A stretch of 64,000 nt of DNA from CBDCZI01 sp965224495 (GCA_965224495.1 CBDCZI010000029.1:323774-387773); one strand, 5' to 3'. Counted from the stretch's first letter, positions 15,819-25,801 are shown. Made by a program: numbers and translations. The notes: generated from the letters alone by a model not told the origin.

Positions 15819-18199
15819 GCGAACTAAATCAAGATTTCAACTTAGAAAACACCAAAGAAACGCAACAACTCTCTATTCCGCAACAAGCAGACGGAGAGTT
15901 TGATACTGCACGTTTTTACCACGCTTTCAATAAGAGTTGGAAATGGATAATCTTACTTTTAGTAACTTTTTTCATACTTGCTTTTTTCTATAATAGGTAC
16001 ACCAAACCTGTATTTAAAGCCTCTGCTATTATTCAATTAGAATTTAATACCGACGTTGATTTGGTAGGTTTGGGAGGGAGCTTTGGCGATAGAAACCAAA
16101 AATCAAAAAGTTTATCGGGAGAAATAGAGATTATTAAATCGAAGGTTCTTTACCAAGAAATTGTAAAAGAAGTGAATTTAGACGTTTCTTATTTCTTTGA
16201 GGGAAATTTGTTAAATGACGAAAAATTTGGTAGCGAAGTTCCGTTTATCATCACCTACAATAGTGAGCAAAGAAACGTATTAATCGGGCATAAAGTACAT
16301 GTTACCATTCAAGAAAATAATGAATTAGTAATTAGTTACGGGAAGGATGAAAATCGAATTGAAATAGAAACAAAATTCGATACACCTATTAGTTTAAAAG
16401 GGTTTGTGTTTAGCGTTAAAAAAACAAGAAACACAGAGGAAAACATAGGCTCACCTTATTTTTTTATTTTAAACAGTAGAAATAGTCTATTGTCTTATTT
16501 GGATAAGAATGTTTCTGTAGAAGTACTTAACTATGAGGCAAACACTTTAAATATTCATTTCTCGGACTACAACCAAAAGAAAGCAAAACGAATCACGGAG
16601 TCAGTAATTAGTAATTACCTGAAAAAATCGGTTGACCAAAAACAAAAAAGTAATGCACAAACATTAAAGTATATCAATGACCAATTGGATACTACTTTAA
16701 GCAAATTAGAGGATATTGAATCTAAAATGCAACTACTATCAAGAGGTTCTATGTTTGGGAATACTTCTGAATCATATAACCTTATTTCGGAACAGGTGGA
16801 TAAATACAGTCTTGAGAAACTAAACCTTTCAAGAAAACTAGAGCTACTCAATCACCTTAATAAATTGATTACAAGCAATGAAGATATAGATAGTTTTATA
16901 CCCGAATTAGATGGTTTAGGTACAAGTTCATTGACTTCTTCGATTACGCATTTGAATGCCATCAACCAAGAATTTCAGAAATTAAAAGAATCACACAAGC
17001 CGAGTACACTCTCTTATAAAAACAAAGAAATAGAGCGAAATGCAACAAGAAAAACGATCATAGGCTATATCTATGAAAACAAAAAAATCATTCGTTCTAA
17101 CCTTAGAAAAAACAACCAGAAATTAGCAGAACTACAAAACGAATTCAAAAAACTCCCCTCAAAAGAAACAGACTTAGTCGGGCTGAAGCGTTATTACGGT
17201 TTGTATGAAAACTATTTTTTGTTACTAAATCAGAAAAAAGTAGAGTTTGAAACAGCGAAAGCGGGTAAAGTACCTGATTTCCTTATCTTAGCTCACCCCG
17301 AAGTTGAAGGGAAACCAACCACTCCTGCTCCTTCTATTATCTATATTGTTTTTGGTGTTTTAGCTCTTTTACTTTCGGTTTTATTACTTGTCCTTTTCTT
17401 TTTTCTACAAAATAAAATATTAAATCAAAAAGGGTTAGAGCGAGTTTCTGATGTACCAGTTATTGGTTCAATTCCAAAATTTAAGCAAGAAAAAATGCAT
17501 CACTCAAAATTACAAGTTATTGATTTCCCAAAATCTCGTGTAAGTGAAGCCTTTAGAAATATCCGTAGTAATTTAGAATTTTTCTCTCATAGTAAATCCA
17601 TTAGGGTCATCACCACTTCTTCAACAATTAGTGGAGAAGGAAAAACATTTATCACACTTAACCTTGCAGGAATTATTGCCCTATCAGGAAAAAAAGTGGT
17701 GGTTTTGGATTTGGATATGCGTAAGCCTAAACTTCATTTAGGGTTTGATACCACCAATAATGTAGGGATGAGTGATTTGTTAATCAATAAAAATACGGTA
17801 GAAGAATGTATCAAACATTCTGATTTTGAAGGGTTAGATTTTATTACAGCAGGTACAAAACCACCCAATCCATCAGAGTTGATTTTAAGTAAACGTTTTG
17901 ACTCTTTACTTGAAGAATTAAAAGAAAGGTACGATACGATTATCATTGACACACCACCAATAGGATTGGTTACTGACGGTATCTCGGCAATGAAAAAAGC
18001 AGATATCCAACTGTATGTCGCTCGTGCAGGTTATACCAAAATCAGTATGCTCAAAGATATTGAGTTGATAAGAAGAAATAAACAATTTAAAAACTTGTCT
18101 ATCATTTTAAATGATGTTTCTAAAGGTCGTTCTTACGGCTATTCGGGCTATGGTTATGGCTATGGTTATTACGAGGAAGATAAAGTGACTAACGATTAA
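15815..18199 (+). CDS. Wzc-like polysaccharide co-polymerase with BY-kinase domain
   Basis: The 794-residue inner-membrane protein has an N-terminal Wzz domain with a first membrane helix (WIILLLVTFFILAFFY), a large periplasmic coiled-coil part, and a GNVR-like segment before the second helix (about residue 510). A cytoplasmic bacterial tyrosine kinase follows: Walker A STISGEGKTFITLNL, A' VVVLDLDMRKPKLHL, Walker B TIIIDTPPIGLV. It ends in a tyrosine-rich tail (SYGYSGYGYGYGYYEE) expected to be autophosphorylated to control chain polymerisation and export. It partners with the Wza-like protein just upstream. Start: ATG 15815 by overlap with the previous stop; the upstream in-frame ATG at 15746 lies inside the wza-like gene. 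Confidence 0.92.
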   Translation: MSELNQDFNLENTKETQQLSIPQQADGEFDTARFYHAFNKSWKWIILLLVTFFILAFFYNRYTKPVFKASAIIQLEFNTDVDLVGLGGSFGDRNQKSKSLSGEIEIIKSKVLYQEIVKEVNLDVSYFFEGNLLNDEKFGSEVPFIITYNSEQRNVLIGHKVHVTIQENNELVISYGKDENRIEIETKFDTPISLKGFVFSVKKTRNTEENIGSPYFFILNSRNSLLSYLDKNVSVEVLNYEANTLNIHFSDYNQKKAKRITESVISNYLKKSVDQKQKSNAQTLKYINDQLDTTLSKLEDIESKMQLLSRGSMFGNTSESYNLISEQVDKYSLEKLNLSRKLELLNHLNKLITSNEDIDSFIPELDGLGTSSLTSSITHLNAINQEFQKLKESHKPSTLSYKNKEIERNATRKTIIGYIYENKKIIRSNLRKNNQKLAELQNEFKKLPSKETDLVGLKRYYGLYENYFLLLNQKKVEFETAKAGKVPDFLILAHPEVEGKPTTPAPSIIYIVFGVLALLLSVLLLVLFFFLQNKILNQKGLERVSDVPVIGSIPKFKQEKMHHSKLQVIDFPKSRVSEAFRNIRSNLEFFSHSKSIRVITTSSTISGEGKTFITLNLAGIIALSGKKVVVLDLDMRKPKLHLGFDTTNNVGMSDLLINKNTVEECIKHSDFEGLDFITAGTKPPNPSELILSKRFDSLLEELKERYDTIIIDTPPIGLVTDGISAMKKADIQLYVARAGYTKISMLKDIELIRRNKQFKNLSIILNDVSKGRSYGYSGYGYGYGYYEEDKVTND

Positions 18200-18208
18200 T
18201 TTATTGCT

Positions 18209-19189
18209 ATGTATTTTGTTACAGGAGCTACAGGCTTGGTAGGCAGTGAGATTGTCAAAGCCTTAGCTATTCAAGGAAAAAAGATTAAAATCTTTCATCG
18301 TCCCGAAAGTGATTTGTCAGCTTTAGATAATCTCAAAGGAGATATAATTAAGGTAGAAGGACGCTTAAACGATTCCTTTCTTTTATCAGAAGAGTTAAAG
18401 GATGTACACACGATTATTCACACTGCCGCATTAGTGTCTTTTGCTAAAAAAGACCAACAAGAAATTTATGAAACGAATGTTTTAGGGACAAGGGAGCTTG
18501 TAGATGCGGCATTAAATAGTGGAGTAAAGAAGTTTGTTTTTATTAGCTCAATTGCTGCTGTAGGAAGGAAAAAAGCAGGCACTACTATAAATGAAAAGGC
18601 ACAATGGGTGGAATCTCCACTCAACTCGGCTTATGGTAAATCAAAACACCTTGCCGAATTAGAGGTTTGGCGTGGTTATGAAGAAGGTTTAAGTGGATTT
18701 ATTTTGAACCCATCGATTATTTTAGGGAAGGGTGATTGGACAAAAAGTAGTGCGAAACTGATAAACTTCATATACAAACACCAAAGTCATTACCCCGAAG
18801 CATTATTAAATTTCGTTGATTTGCGAGACGTTAGAGATGTATTACTAAAATTATTAGAGAAAGATATTCAAGGAGAACGTTTTATTTTAAACGGAGGACA
18901 ACATAGTTACAAAGAATTCTTTGACCAAGCTTCAGACTTAATGAGTATTACTAAAGTACGAAAACCAGTAAGTATTCGTAAATTAGAAATTCTACAAAAA
19001 CTTGCAGCCTTTCAAGCTTTTATTACACGTTCTGAGCCATTGGTTACTAAAGAAACCGTTACTTCTCTGAAATATTCTGCGCAATATGATACTTCTAAAA
19101 CAGAGGATATGTTAGATTACCAATTCCGAAATTTACAAAACACCTTAGAAGATGTTATACCTTATTACATTACTAAATATAAATTGTAA
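18209..19189 (+). CDS. NAD-dependent epimerase/dehydratase (extended SDR)
   Basis: The 326-residue Rossmann-fold enzyme has the nucleotide motif VTGATGLVGSEI at residues 4-15, HTAALVSF, and the catalytic SDR tyrosine and lysine in SAYGKSKHLAE (about residue 145). The preferred substrate cannot be inferred: the family includes nucleotide-sugar epimerases, dihydroflavonol-like reductases and others. It lies 10 bases after the Wzc-like gene on the same strand, so it may belong to the polysaccharide transcript. A promoter element for the next gene overlaps its stop codon. Confidence 0.82.
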   Translation: MYFVTGATGLVGSEIVKALAIQGKKIKIFHRPESDLSALDNLKGDIIKVEGRLNDSFLLSEELKDVHTIIHTAALVSFAKKDQQEIYETNVLGTRELVDAALNSGVKKFVFISSIAAVGRKKAGTTINEKAQWVESPLNSAYGKSKHLAELEVWRGYEEGLSGFILNPSIILGKGDWTKSSAKLINFIYKHQSHYPEALLNFVDLRDVRDVLLKLLEKDIQGERFILNGGQHSYKEFFDQASDLMSITKVRKPVSIRKLEILQKLAAFQAFITRSEPLVTKETVTSLKYSAQYDTSKTEDMLDYQFRNLQNTLEDVIPYYITKYKL

Positions 19190-19194
19190 CTTTG
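19187..19194 (+). promoter_or_regulatory. -7 promoter element overlapping a stop codon (TAACTTTG)
   Basis: Exact TAnnTTTG whose TAA is the stop of the upstream epimerase gene, 26 bases before the TTG start of the TPR gene. Confidence 0.55.
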
Positions 19195-19219
19195 TAGTCG
19201 TTAACACAAAATAAACAAC

Positions 19220-20617
19220 TTGGAGAAAAATTTTGAAAATACTGATGAGAATTTAGAAGCCGTAAAACGCTTTGAGCAAATGATACGAGAGGATAGGTCT
19301 GAATATTTGGAATATTCTAGTTATATCAATATCATTCAGTATTACCAACGCAAACGAAAATTCAAAAAAGCACAGAATGCTTGTGAATTAGGTTTAGCAC
19401 AACACCCGTTTTCTCTTGAAATAAAACTTCTTTTTAGTACAATTTGTTTAGAGTCAGGTCAGTTTGAGCTTGGGTTAGAGAAAATAGATGAGATTATTAC
19501 TATTCAGCCAACTGATATTGAGTATTTGGATGTTAAAGCTGAGTTGCTTTTATATTTGAATAGACACCAAGAGGCACTTGATCTTTATTTAAGAATTTTA
19601 CCTTTGAGTGAAGATAAATTGGTGATTTATTACCAATTATCCGAAGCAGCTCAAGGCTTGGATAACCACGAATTAGCCATTTTTTATTTACTAAAAGTAT
19701 TAAAACTAAACCCTGAGAATGAAGAGGCAATGTTTGAGTTGTACCATTCTTATGATGTTTTAGATAAACTTGATGAATGTGTTGTCGAATTAGAAAAATT
19801 CATTGACGCCAACCCTTATTCTAAACATATTTGGTACAATTTAGGTATCCTTTATGACAGGCAAGAAAAATTTGAAAAAGCGATTGATGCTTACGAGTTT
19901 GCTGTAGCGATAGATGATAAATACGCATCTGCTTATTATAATATGGGCGTTGCCTTGATGGCTATAAAGGATTTTGAAAAGGCTGTCGTACAGTTTAACT
20001 ACGCGTTAAAAATTGAAAGTCACGAAGATCCTTTTTTATTACAATCCTTGGGGCATTGTTATTTTGAATTAAAAGATTACTCTTTAGCTTTAAAAAGCTA
20101 CCACAAAGGAATAAAAATTGAACCCTTATTACACGAGTCGTGGTACGGTGTTGGTTTGATTTTAGAAGAACAAGAAAAATGGCTTGAAGCCGTTCATTTT
20201 TTCACAAAAGCCCATCAAATAGATGAGACTTATGTGAAATATATTAAAGCATTAGCTCAGACAGAATACCAATTAGGCAACATTGTTTCTAGTATAGAAT
20301 ATTTCCAAAAAGCGATTGCTTTTGACGGAAAAGATACCAATGTATGGATTTCTTGGTCGTATGTTTACCACGAACAAGGTGATACAGAGCAAGCTATGAC
20401 AATAATACTAGACGCCTTAGAAGAACTCCCTGACGAAGCAGAGCTCTTTTATCGTCTGGCTTGTTATTTAATTACCAAAGGTAATTTGAAAGAAGCCTTT
20501 ATATATCTAGAAAATGCGTTAATTTTGAACTATGAAATGCACACTGTGCTTTTTGAGTTCTTTCAAGATTTGGAAACGCAAAAAGCATTAGTGAAAATTA
20601 TAGACCAATATAGATAA
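19220..20617 (+). CDS. Tetratricopeptide repeat protein
   Basis: The 465-residue protein consists almost entirely of about ten TPR units, for example HIWYNLGILYDRQEKFEKAI, ASAYYNMGVALMAIKDFEKA and HESWYGVGLILEEQEKWLEA. No signal peptide or membrane helix is seen, so it is probably a cytoplasmic scaffold. The start is a TTG (MEKNFENTDENLEAV); no ATG lies nearby in frame, and a promoter element precedes it. It is followed after six bases by comA, an arrangement recalled from many flavobacteria but of unknown meaning. The partner protein is unknown. Confidence 0.85.
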   Translation: MEKNFENTDENLEAVKRFEQMIREDRSEYLEYSSYINIIQYYQRKRKFKKAQNACELGLAQHPFSLEIKLLFSTICLESGQFELGLEKIDEIITIQPTDIEYLDVKAELLLYLNRHQEALDLYLRILPLSEDKLVIYYQLSEAAQGLDNHELAIFYLLKVLKLNPENEEAMFELYHSYDVLDKLDECVVELEKFIDANPYSKHIWYNLGILYDRQEKFEKAIDAYEFAVAIDDKYASAYYNMGVALMAIKDFEKAVVQFNYALKIESHEDPFLLQSLGHCYFELKDYSLALKSYHKGIKIEPLLHESWYGVGLILEEQEKWLEAVHFFTKAHQIDETYVKYIKALAQTEYQLGNIVSSIEYFQKAIAFDGKDTNVWISWSYVYHEQGDTEQAMTIILDALEELPDEAELFYRLACYLITKGNLKEAFIYLENALILNYEMHTVLFEFFQDLETQKALVKIIDQYR

Positions 20618-20623
20618 AATACA

Positions 20624-21391
20624 ATGTACGATAACTATTTCTTAAAAGATATCCCGTCAAGACCTGAGAAACCTCGTAACGAAGGACTTACAATGGTAAT
20701 GGACAAAGGATTAAGCATACGCCAATTGGAAGATATGCTTGAAACAAGTGGCGATTATATCGATATCATCAAATTGGGGTGGGCTACTTCTTACGTATAT
20801 CCCCAATTACAGAGAAAATTAGACTTGTTAAAAGAAGCGAAAGTACCTGTTTATTTTGGAGGAACTCTTTTTGAAGCTTTTACTATTAGAGGTCAGTTTG
20901 ATGATTACCGTAAATTATTGGATAAATATGATATGGAATACGCAGAGGTTTCTGACGGTTCTATGATTATGGATCACGGAAAAAAATGTGAATACATTAA
21001 AACCTTAACAAGTCAAGTGACTGTGTTTTCTGAGGTAGGTTCTAAAGATGCTGAAAAAATCATCCCACCTTACCAATGGATAGAGTTGATGCAAGCCGAA
21101 TTGGATGCTGGTGCTTGGAAAGTTATCGGAGAAGCAAGAGAAGCTGGTAATGTTGGCTTGTTTAGAGCAAGTGGAGAAGTTCGTTCGGGATTGGTACAAG
21201 AGATTTTGACTAAAATCCCTTCTGAAAAGATTTTATGGGAAGCTCCACAGAAATCACAACAGATTTTCTTTATCAAACATTGCGGACCAAATGTTAACTT
21301 AGGAAACATTGCAACTAACGAAATCATTCCTTTAGAGACTATTCGTTTAGGTCTTAGAAGTGATACATTCGATGATTATTTGACAAAATAA
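20624..21391 (+). CDS. comA: Phosphosulfolactate synthase family protein
   Basis: The 255-residue TIM-barrel enzyme is of the ComA family, which adds sulfite to phosphoenolpyruvate to make phosphosulfolactate, the first step toward coenzyme M in methanogens. Visible blocks are PRNEGLTMVMDKGLS, DIIKLGWATSYVYP, PVYFGGTLFEAF and EVSDGSMIM. This bacterium is not expected to make coenzyme M; the product may feed sulfonolipid or cysteate metabolism, which is an inference. It sits in a TPR-comA-DUF368-aroE row and ends before a clear terminator at 21421. ATG 20624 gives the family's normal N-terminus. Confidence 0.85.
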   Translation: MYDNYFLKDIPSRPEKPRNEGLTMVMDKGLSIRQLEDMLETSGDYIDIIKLGWATSYVYPQLQRKLDLLKEAKVPVYFGGTLFEAFTIRGQFDDYRKLLDKYDMEYAEVSDGSMIMDHGKKCEYIKTLTSQVTVFSEVGSKDAEKIIPPYQWIELMQAELDAGAWKVIGEAREAGNVGLFRASGEVRSGLVQEILTKIPSEKILWEAPQKSQQIFFIKHCGPNVNLGNIATNEIIPLETIRLGLRSDTFDDYLTK

Positions 21392-21420
21392 CCCATCTTA
21401 TCAATAAATAAATCAAATGT

Positions 21421-21450
21421 AAAAGGGACTTTTTTTAGTCCCTTTTTTTA
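21421..21450 (+). terminator. Terminator after comA
   Basis: AAAAGGGACT / AGTCCCTTTT hairpin with a 6-base T loop and a T run, 30 bases past the stop. Confidence 0.88.
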
Positions 21451-21460
21451 TAGCTGTTTT

Positions 21461-22420
21461 ATGAAGAATTATTTAGCCATATTTTTTAAAGGTCTCGCAA
21501 TGGGGGGCGCTAATGTTATACCAGGCGTTTCGGGAGGAACTATTGCCTTTGTTACTGGTATTTATGACGAGTTGATTGCTTCGTTAAAATCCTTTAATTT
21601 AGAGGCTATCAAACTTTTGTTTACTTTCAAAATAAAAGAATTTTTAAAACATATCAATGCACTCTTTCTTGTGGCTCTTTTTTCTGGAGCGATTGCAGGT
21701 ATTGTGTCTTTGGGAAAATTATTCAAATGGGTCATTAGTTTAGATAGAATATCGGGTAGCACGGCAATCAAACACGGTTACGAACCGCTGTTATTTGCGT
21801 TGTTTTTTGGATTAATTTTAGCGTCTGTTTATTATGTAGGGCGAACAATAAAAGAATGGAATGTCAAAACTATTGTTGCAGGATTACTTGGGATGGCGGT
21901 TGCGATAACTTTAGTTTTAGTTAAACCCGCTTCTGAAAACGACAATGTATTGTACCTTTTTGTTTGTGGAATAGTAGCAATGAGTTCGATGCTTTTACCT
22001 GGTTTATCAGGTTCGTTTGTGCTTATTTTGATGGGTAATTATTACCTTATAATGATAGACTCCGTTCAAAATTTTGATGGTAAAATACTTGGTATTGTAG
22101 CTCTCGGTGCGGTGGTTGGGTTTGTTGTTTTATCTCGTATTATTTCTTTTTTGTTAGACAAACACGAAGGAATAACAATCAGTTCGCTTACAGGTTTTAT
22201 TTTTGGTTCGTTAGTGACTATTTGGCCTTGGAAAGATATTGTGAGAGAGGAAGTTCAAAAAGGGGATAAAATAAAAGAAGTAATCACAGGTTATAACAAT
22301 TGGCATTTTCCTGAAATGAATTCATTTGATTTCTTACTTATTGGGATGATGATTTTAGGTTTTCTTATGGTTTGGGGCGTGGAATTTGTAGGTGAACTAA
22401 GCAAGAAAAACAAGAATTAA
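21461..22420 (+). CDS. DUF368 membrane protein (probable polyprenyl-phosphate transporter)
   Basis: The 319-residue protein has about eight hydrophobic helices. It carries the two inverted family motifs GGANVIPGVSGGTIAFVTG (about residue 18) and MLLPGLSGSFVLILMG (about residue 180), each with the glycine-rich G-x-S-G core. DUF368 proteins have been linked to returning undecaprenyl phosphate across the inner membrane for reuse in wall and surface-glycan synthesis. That fits the polysaccharide genes nearby, but the link is by family only. It lies between comA (after a terminator) and aroE, with 17 bases to aroE, and begins with ATG 21461. Confidence 0.88.
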   Translation: MKNYLAIFFKGLAMGGANVIPGVSGGTIAFVTGIYDELIASLKSFNLEAIKLLFTFKIKEFLKHINALFLVALFSGAIAGIVSLGKLFKWVISLDRISGSTAIKHGYEPLLFALFFGLILASVYYVGRTIKEWNVKTIVAGLLGMAVAITLVLVKPASENDNVLYLFVCGIVAMSSMLLPGLSGSFVLILMGNYYLIMIDSVQNFDGKILGIVALGAVVGFVVLSRIISFLLDKHEGITISSLTGFIFGSLVTIWPWKDIVREEVQKGDKIKEVITGYNNWHFPEMNSFDFLLIGMMILGFLMVWGVEFVGELSKKNKN

Positions 22421-22437
22421 CCGTTTGGTAAAGTAGT

Positions 22438-23181
22438 ATGAAAAAATTTGGACTAATTGGAAAGACACTTTCTCATTCATTTTCTAAAAATTATTTTGAA
22501 GAAAAATTTGAAAAAGAAAACATTACAGGAGCACAATACGATTTGTATGAAATGCCTGATATTGTTGATTTGCTCGATTTAATTAAGGAAAGTAAAGGAC
22601 AATTAAAAGGTTTAAATGTGACTATTCCTTACAAACAAGACGTGTTGCCTTACTTAAAAGAAATCGACCCGTCAGCAGAAAAAATAGGTGCTGTTAATGT
22701 CTTGAAAATAGCAGACAACGGAACGATTAAAGGCTATAATTCTGATTATTATGGCTTCAAAACTTCGTTAGAAAATTTTGCAGGAACAGCTTTAACAGGT
22801 TGTAAAGCATTGATTTTAGGAACTGGTGGTGCGTCTAAAGCAGTCAAACAAGCGTTAATTGATTTAGAAATTCCTTACCAATATATTTCTCGTCAAAAGA
22901 GTGAAACCTCACTTTCTTACGATGAAATTACGCCCGAAATAATCAAAGCACATAAATTAATCATCAACTCGACACCTTTAGGAATGTATCCTAAAACAGA
23001 CCATTGCCCTACTATTCCTTACGAAGCAATAGGTCAGGAACATTTTCTTTATGACTTGGTTTATAACCCTGAAGAAACTTTGTTTATGAAAAAAGGGCGA
23101 GACCAAGGAGCTAAAGCAATTCACGGGTTAGAAATGTTGATTTTACAAGCCGAAAAATCTTGGGAAATCTGGAACAGCTAA
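22438..23181 (+). CDS. aroE: Shikimate dehydrogenase
   Basis: The 247-residue NADP-dependent enzyme of the chorismate pathway reduces 3-dehydroshikimate to shikimate. Motifs: GLIGKTLSHSFSKNYF at the N-terminus (substrate Ser), GLNVTIPYKQDVLPYL with the catalytic lysine, the nucleotide loop ILGTGGASKAV, NSTPLGMYP and the C-terminal GLEMLILQAEKSWEIW. It is slightly shorter than the usual 270 residues, as is common in Bacteroidota. It probably shares a transcript with the DUF368 gene 17 bases upstream. The S41 protease follows after a 121-base gap. Confidence 0.95.
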   Translation: MKKFGLIGKTLSHSFSKNYFEEKFEKENITGAQYDLYEMPDIVDLLDLIKESKGQLKGLNVTIPYKQDVLPYLKEIDPSAEKIGAVNVLKIADNGTIKGYNSDYYGFKTSLENFAGTALTGCKALILGTGGASKAVKQALIDLEIPYQYISRQKSETSLSYDEITPEIIKAHKLIINSTPLGMYPKTDHCPTIPYEAIGQEHFLYDLVYNPEETLFMKKGRDQGAKAIHGLEMLILQAEKSWEIWNS

Positions 23182-23302
23182 TCCTAACAAGCAGAGAATG
23201 AATTGATTTTCTCTGTGATTTTGAATGTCTTTCATTTATTTATTAATATTTTTATAGTAATGAATGACAGGCTGTTTATTTATTCAAAACGAAACAACGA
23301 CT

Positions 23303-24937
23303 ATGAAAAATTATAAATCTATATTACTTATTTTATTTGTTATTCCTTTACTCTTTTCTTTTGAAGAGCCTGATGAAAAACATTTTCAAATAGCGAAGAA
23401 TATGGAAATTTTTAGTTCTGTTTTTCGTGAAGTGAACAAATATTATGTCGAAGGAACAGAGGCTGGGCCGATGATGAAATCGGGAATTGACGCAATGTTA
23501 AAAACCTTAGACCCTTATACCAAATATATTCCTGAAGAAGCGATAGAAGATTACCGTATAATGACTACGGGAGAATACGGAGGTATCGGAGCGATGATAG
23601 GCACTCGGAAAGAGCGTGTTTTAGTACTTTTGGCTTACAAAGGATTTCCCGCAGACAAAGCAGGTTTACATATCGGAGATGAGATTTTGGTTATTGATGG
23701 AGTCAGTACAAAAGGTAAAAGTTCCGCACAAATCAGTAAACTACTAAGAGGACAAGCCAACACGGAATTGCAGTTGGTAGTGAAAAGAAAAAACGAAAAG
23801 CAGTCTTTAAACTTTTCTTTCAAAAGAGGAAAGGTCAAAATGAAAAGTGTGCCTTACTTTGGAATGCTCAACGAAACAATGGGTTACTTCAAATTGACAA
23901 GTTTTACAAGTACTTCGGCTACAGAAGTAGGGAATGCGATACGTGAGTTGAAAAAACAAGGAGCAAAAGAATTGATGTTTGATTTGAGAGACAACACAGG
24001 TGGTTTGCTTTTTCAGGCGATTGAAATATGTAATATGTTTATTCCGAAAGGAAAAGTAGTAGTGAGTACAAAAGGAAAAGTAAATACGTGGAACAAAGAA
24101 TACAAAAGTCAAAAAGAGCCATTGGACACAGAGATACCTTTAGTTCTTTTAACAAACGGAATGAGTGCTTCTGCTTCAGAGATTGTTTCGGGCGTGTTAC
24201 AAGATTATGATAGAGCAGTGGTTATCGGAAAAAACACCTATGGAAAAGGTCTGGTGCAATCAGTTTTCAAAACTGCCTACAACTCAAAAGTTAAAATCAC
24301 AACTGCCAAATATTACATTCCTTCAGGAAGATGTATCCAAGAAATTGATTACAGTAAAAAGGATAAAGATGGAAAAGATCAAGAGTTACCCGACAGTTTA
24401 CGTACAAAATTTCATACGGCAAATGGTCGTTTAGTTTTTGACGGAAAAGGTATTGCTCCCGATATCAAAATGAAAAATGATACTTTAGACGAGTTTCTTA
24501 TTCAATTGAGTAACCACGACGTCTTTTTTGATTATGCCGTAAATTATTTCTACACACACAAAGATTGGTCACCTGAAACACCAACGTCTTTTCAGTTTTC
24601 TAAGAATGATTTTAATGATTTCGTGAAATGGTTTAGCTCGACAGATTACAAAATAACATTGACTGCCGAAAAACATTTGAAACATTTAGAAAAATACCTT
24701 TACACAAAAGGCGAAAAATTAACGTCTGTAAGTACTGAAATAGAAAAGAGAAAACAGCAAGTTGTTTTAGAAAACGAACAGCTAATTTCTAATGCGATAC
24801 AAGAACAACTCATCGCTCATTATTTTTACAAATCGGGAAAAATAGAAGCAAGTTTATTGCACGACAAAGACATTAGTAAAGCAAAAGTTATTCTCAAAGA
24901 GACTAATGCTTACAACAATATTTTGACTCAAAAATAA
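23303..24937 (+). CDS. S41 family C-terminal processing peptidase
   Basis: The 544-residue exported serine protease has a signal peptide (MKNYKSILLILFVIPLLFSF), a PDZ domain (about residues 85-165; GGIGAMIGTRKERVLVLLAY), and an S41 catalytic domain with serine in NGMSASASEIVSG and lysine in GKNTYGKGLVQSV. The C-terminal ~150 residues are a helical extension. CtpA-type proteases trim periplasmic and outer-membrane proteins from their C-termini; the substrate is unknown. An earlier in-frame ATG at 23264 adds 13 residues ahead of the signal peptide and was rejected. The gene is followed after 14 bases by the TauE/SafE gene. Confidence 0.9.
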   Translation: MKNYKSILLILFVIPLLFSFEEPDEKHFQIAKNMEIFSSVFREVNKYYVEGTEAGPMMKSGIDAMLKTLDPYTKYIPEEAIEDYRIMTTGEYGGIGAMIGTRKERVLVLLAYKGFPADKAGLHIGDEILVIDGVSTKGKSSAQISKLLRGQANTELQLVVKRKNEKQSLNFSFKRGKVKMKSVPYFGMLNETMGYFKLTSFTSTSATEVGNAIRELKKQGAKELMFDLRDNTGGLLFQAIEICNMFIPKGKVVVSTKGKVNTWNKEYKSQKEPLDTEIPLVLLTNGMSASASEIVSGVLQDYDRAVVIGKNTYGKGLVQSVFKTAYNSKVKITTAKYYIPSGRCIQEIDYSKKDKDGKDQELPDSLRTKFHTANGRLVFDGKGIAPDIKMKNDTLDEFLIQLSNHDVFFDYAVNYFYTHKDWSPETPTSFQFSKNDFNDFVKWFSSTDYKITLTAEKHLKHLEKYLYTKGEKLTSVSTEIEKRKQQVVLENEQLISNAIQEQLIAHYFYKSGKIEASLLHDKDISKAKVILKETNAYNNILTQK

Positions 24938-24951
24938 TTACCTCTTAAGTA

Positions 24952-25770
24952 ATGGAACAAATTATCATCCTTATATCATCAGGGCTTTTAGGAGGTGTAT
25001 TGGCAGGGCTTTTAGGTATCGGAGGAGGTATTGTCTTTTTATTGATTTTGTCAGTCGTTTTACCTGATATTGGTGTTCCGCCCGAAGATTTGGTACAGTA
25101 CCAATTAGCAAACTCTATCGTAGGTGTGTTTTTTGCTACACTTTCGGCAAATATTGCCTTATTAAAAACCAAACAGTTTTATTCCAAGCAAGTCTTTATT
25201 GTCGCTTTAGGTAGTGTGTTTTTCTCTTTAATAGCACTCTTTTTTGTAGTGAACACTTCTTGGTTTACCCGTGACAAATTCAATATTGTTATCGTTAGTA
25301 TTTTACTTTATATGTTGTTTCGAGTAATCAAACAAGCCTCTACGAATACGGAAGAGATTTCGTACAATAAAATCAGCAAACAAAAATACTTTATGAGTGG
25401 CTCTGCTGGTGGTTTTATTGCGTCCATTTCGGGTTTGGGAGGAGGTGTTGTGATGGTACCGATTCTTTACAGTATGTTTAAGCTGAATTATAAAATTGCA
25501 AAATCAATCTCTTTAGGAGTCATTATGATTACGGCATTTTTTATGACCATCCAAAACCTCTACACGCAACCAATCCATCAATTTGATGGTTATCATATTG
25601 GTTTAGTTATTCCACAAATTTCGTTGTATTTGGCTCTTGGTGTTTTTATCGGAGGACCTTTAGGTATCTTACTCGGACAAAAACTTTCTTCTCGTACGAC
25701 GACTGTGATATATAGTGTTTTTTTATTGGTCTTTATCATCAAAAAAATCGTTGAATTAATTATGCTATAA
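24952..25770 (+). CDS. TauE/SafE family sulfite/organosulfonate exporter
   Basis: The 272-residue polytopic membrane protein has about eight helices in two halves, each starting with the family's glycine-rich motif (LAGLLGIGGGIVFLLIL and SISGLGGGVVMVPIL). TauE/SafE proteins move anions such as sulfite, sulfoacetate or related compounds, and occur in many genomes without a known substrate. It is 14 bases from the S41 gene and probably cotranscribed. A sulfur link to the comA gene 4 kb upstream is tempting but not supported by operon structure. Confidence 0.85.
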   Translation: MEQIIILISSGLLGGVLAGLLGIGGGIVFLLILSVVLPDIGVPPEDLVQYQLANSIVGVFFATLSANIALLKTKQFYSKQVFIVALGSVFFSLIALFFVVNTSWFTRDKFNIVIVSILLYMLFRVIKQASTNTEEISYNKISKQKYFMSGSAGGFIASISGLGGGVVMVPILYSMFKLNYKIAKSISLGVIMITAFFMTIQNLYTQPIHQFDGYHIGLVIPQISLYLALGVFIGGPLGILLGQKLSSRTTTVIYSVFLLVFIIKKIVELIML

Positions 25771-25801
25771 GGGAAACCTTATATTTTAATTTCTAAATGA
25801 T

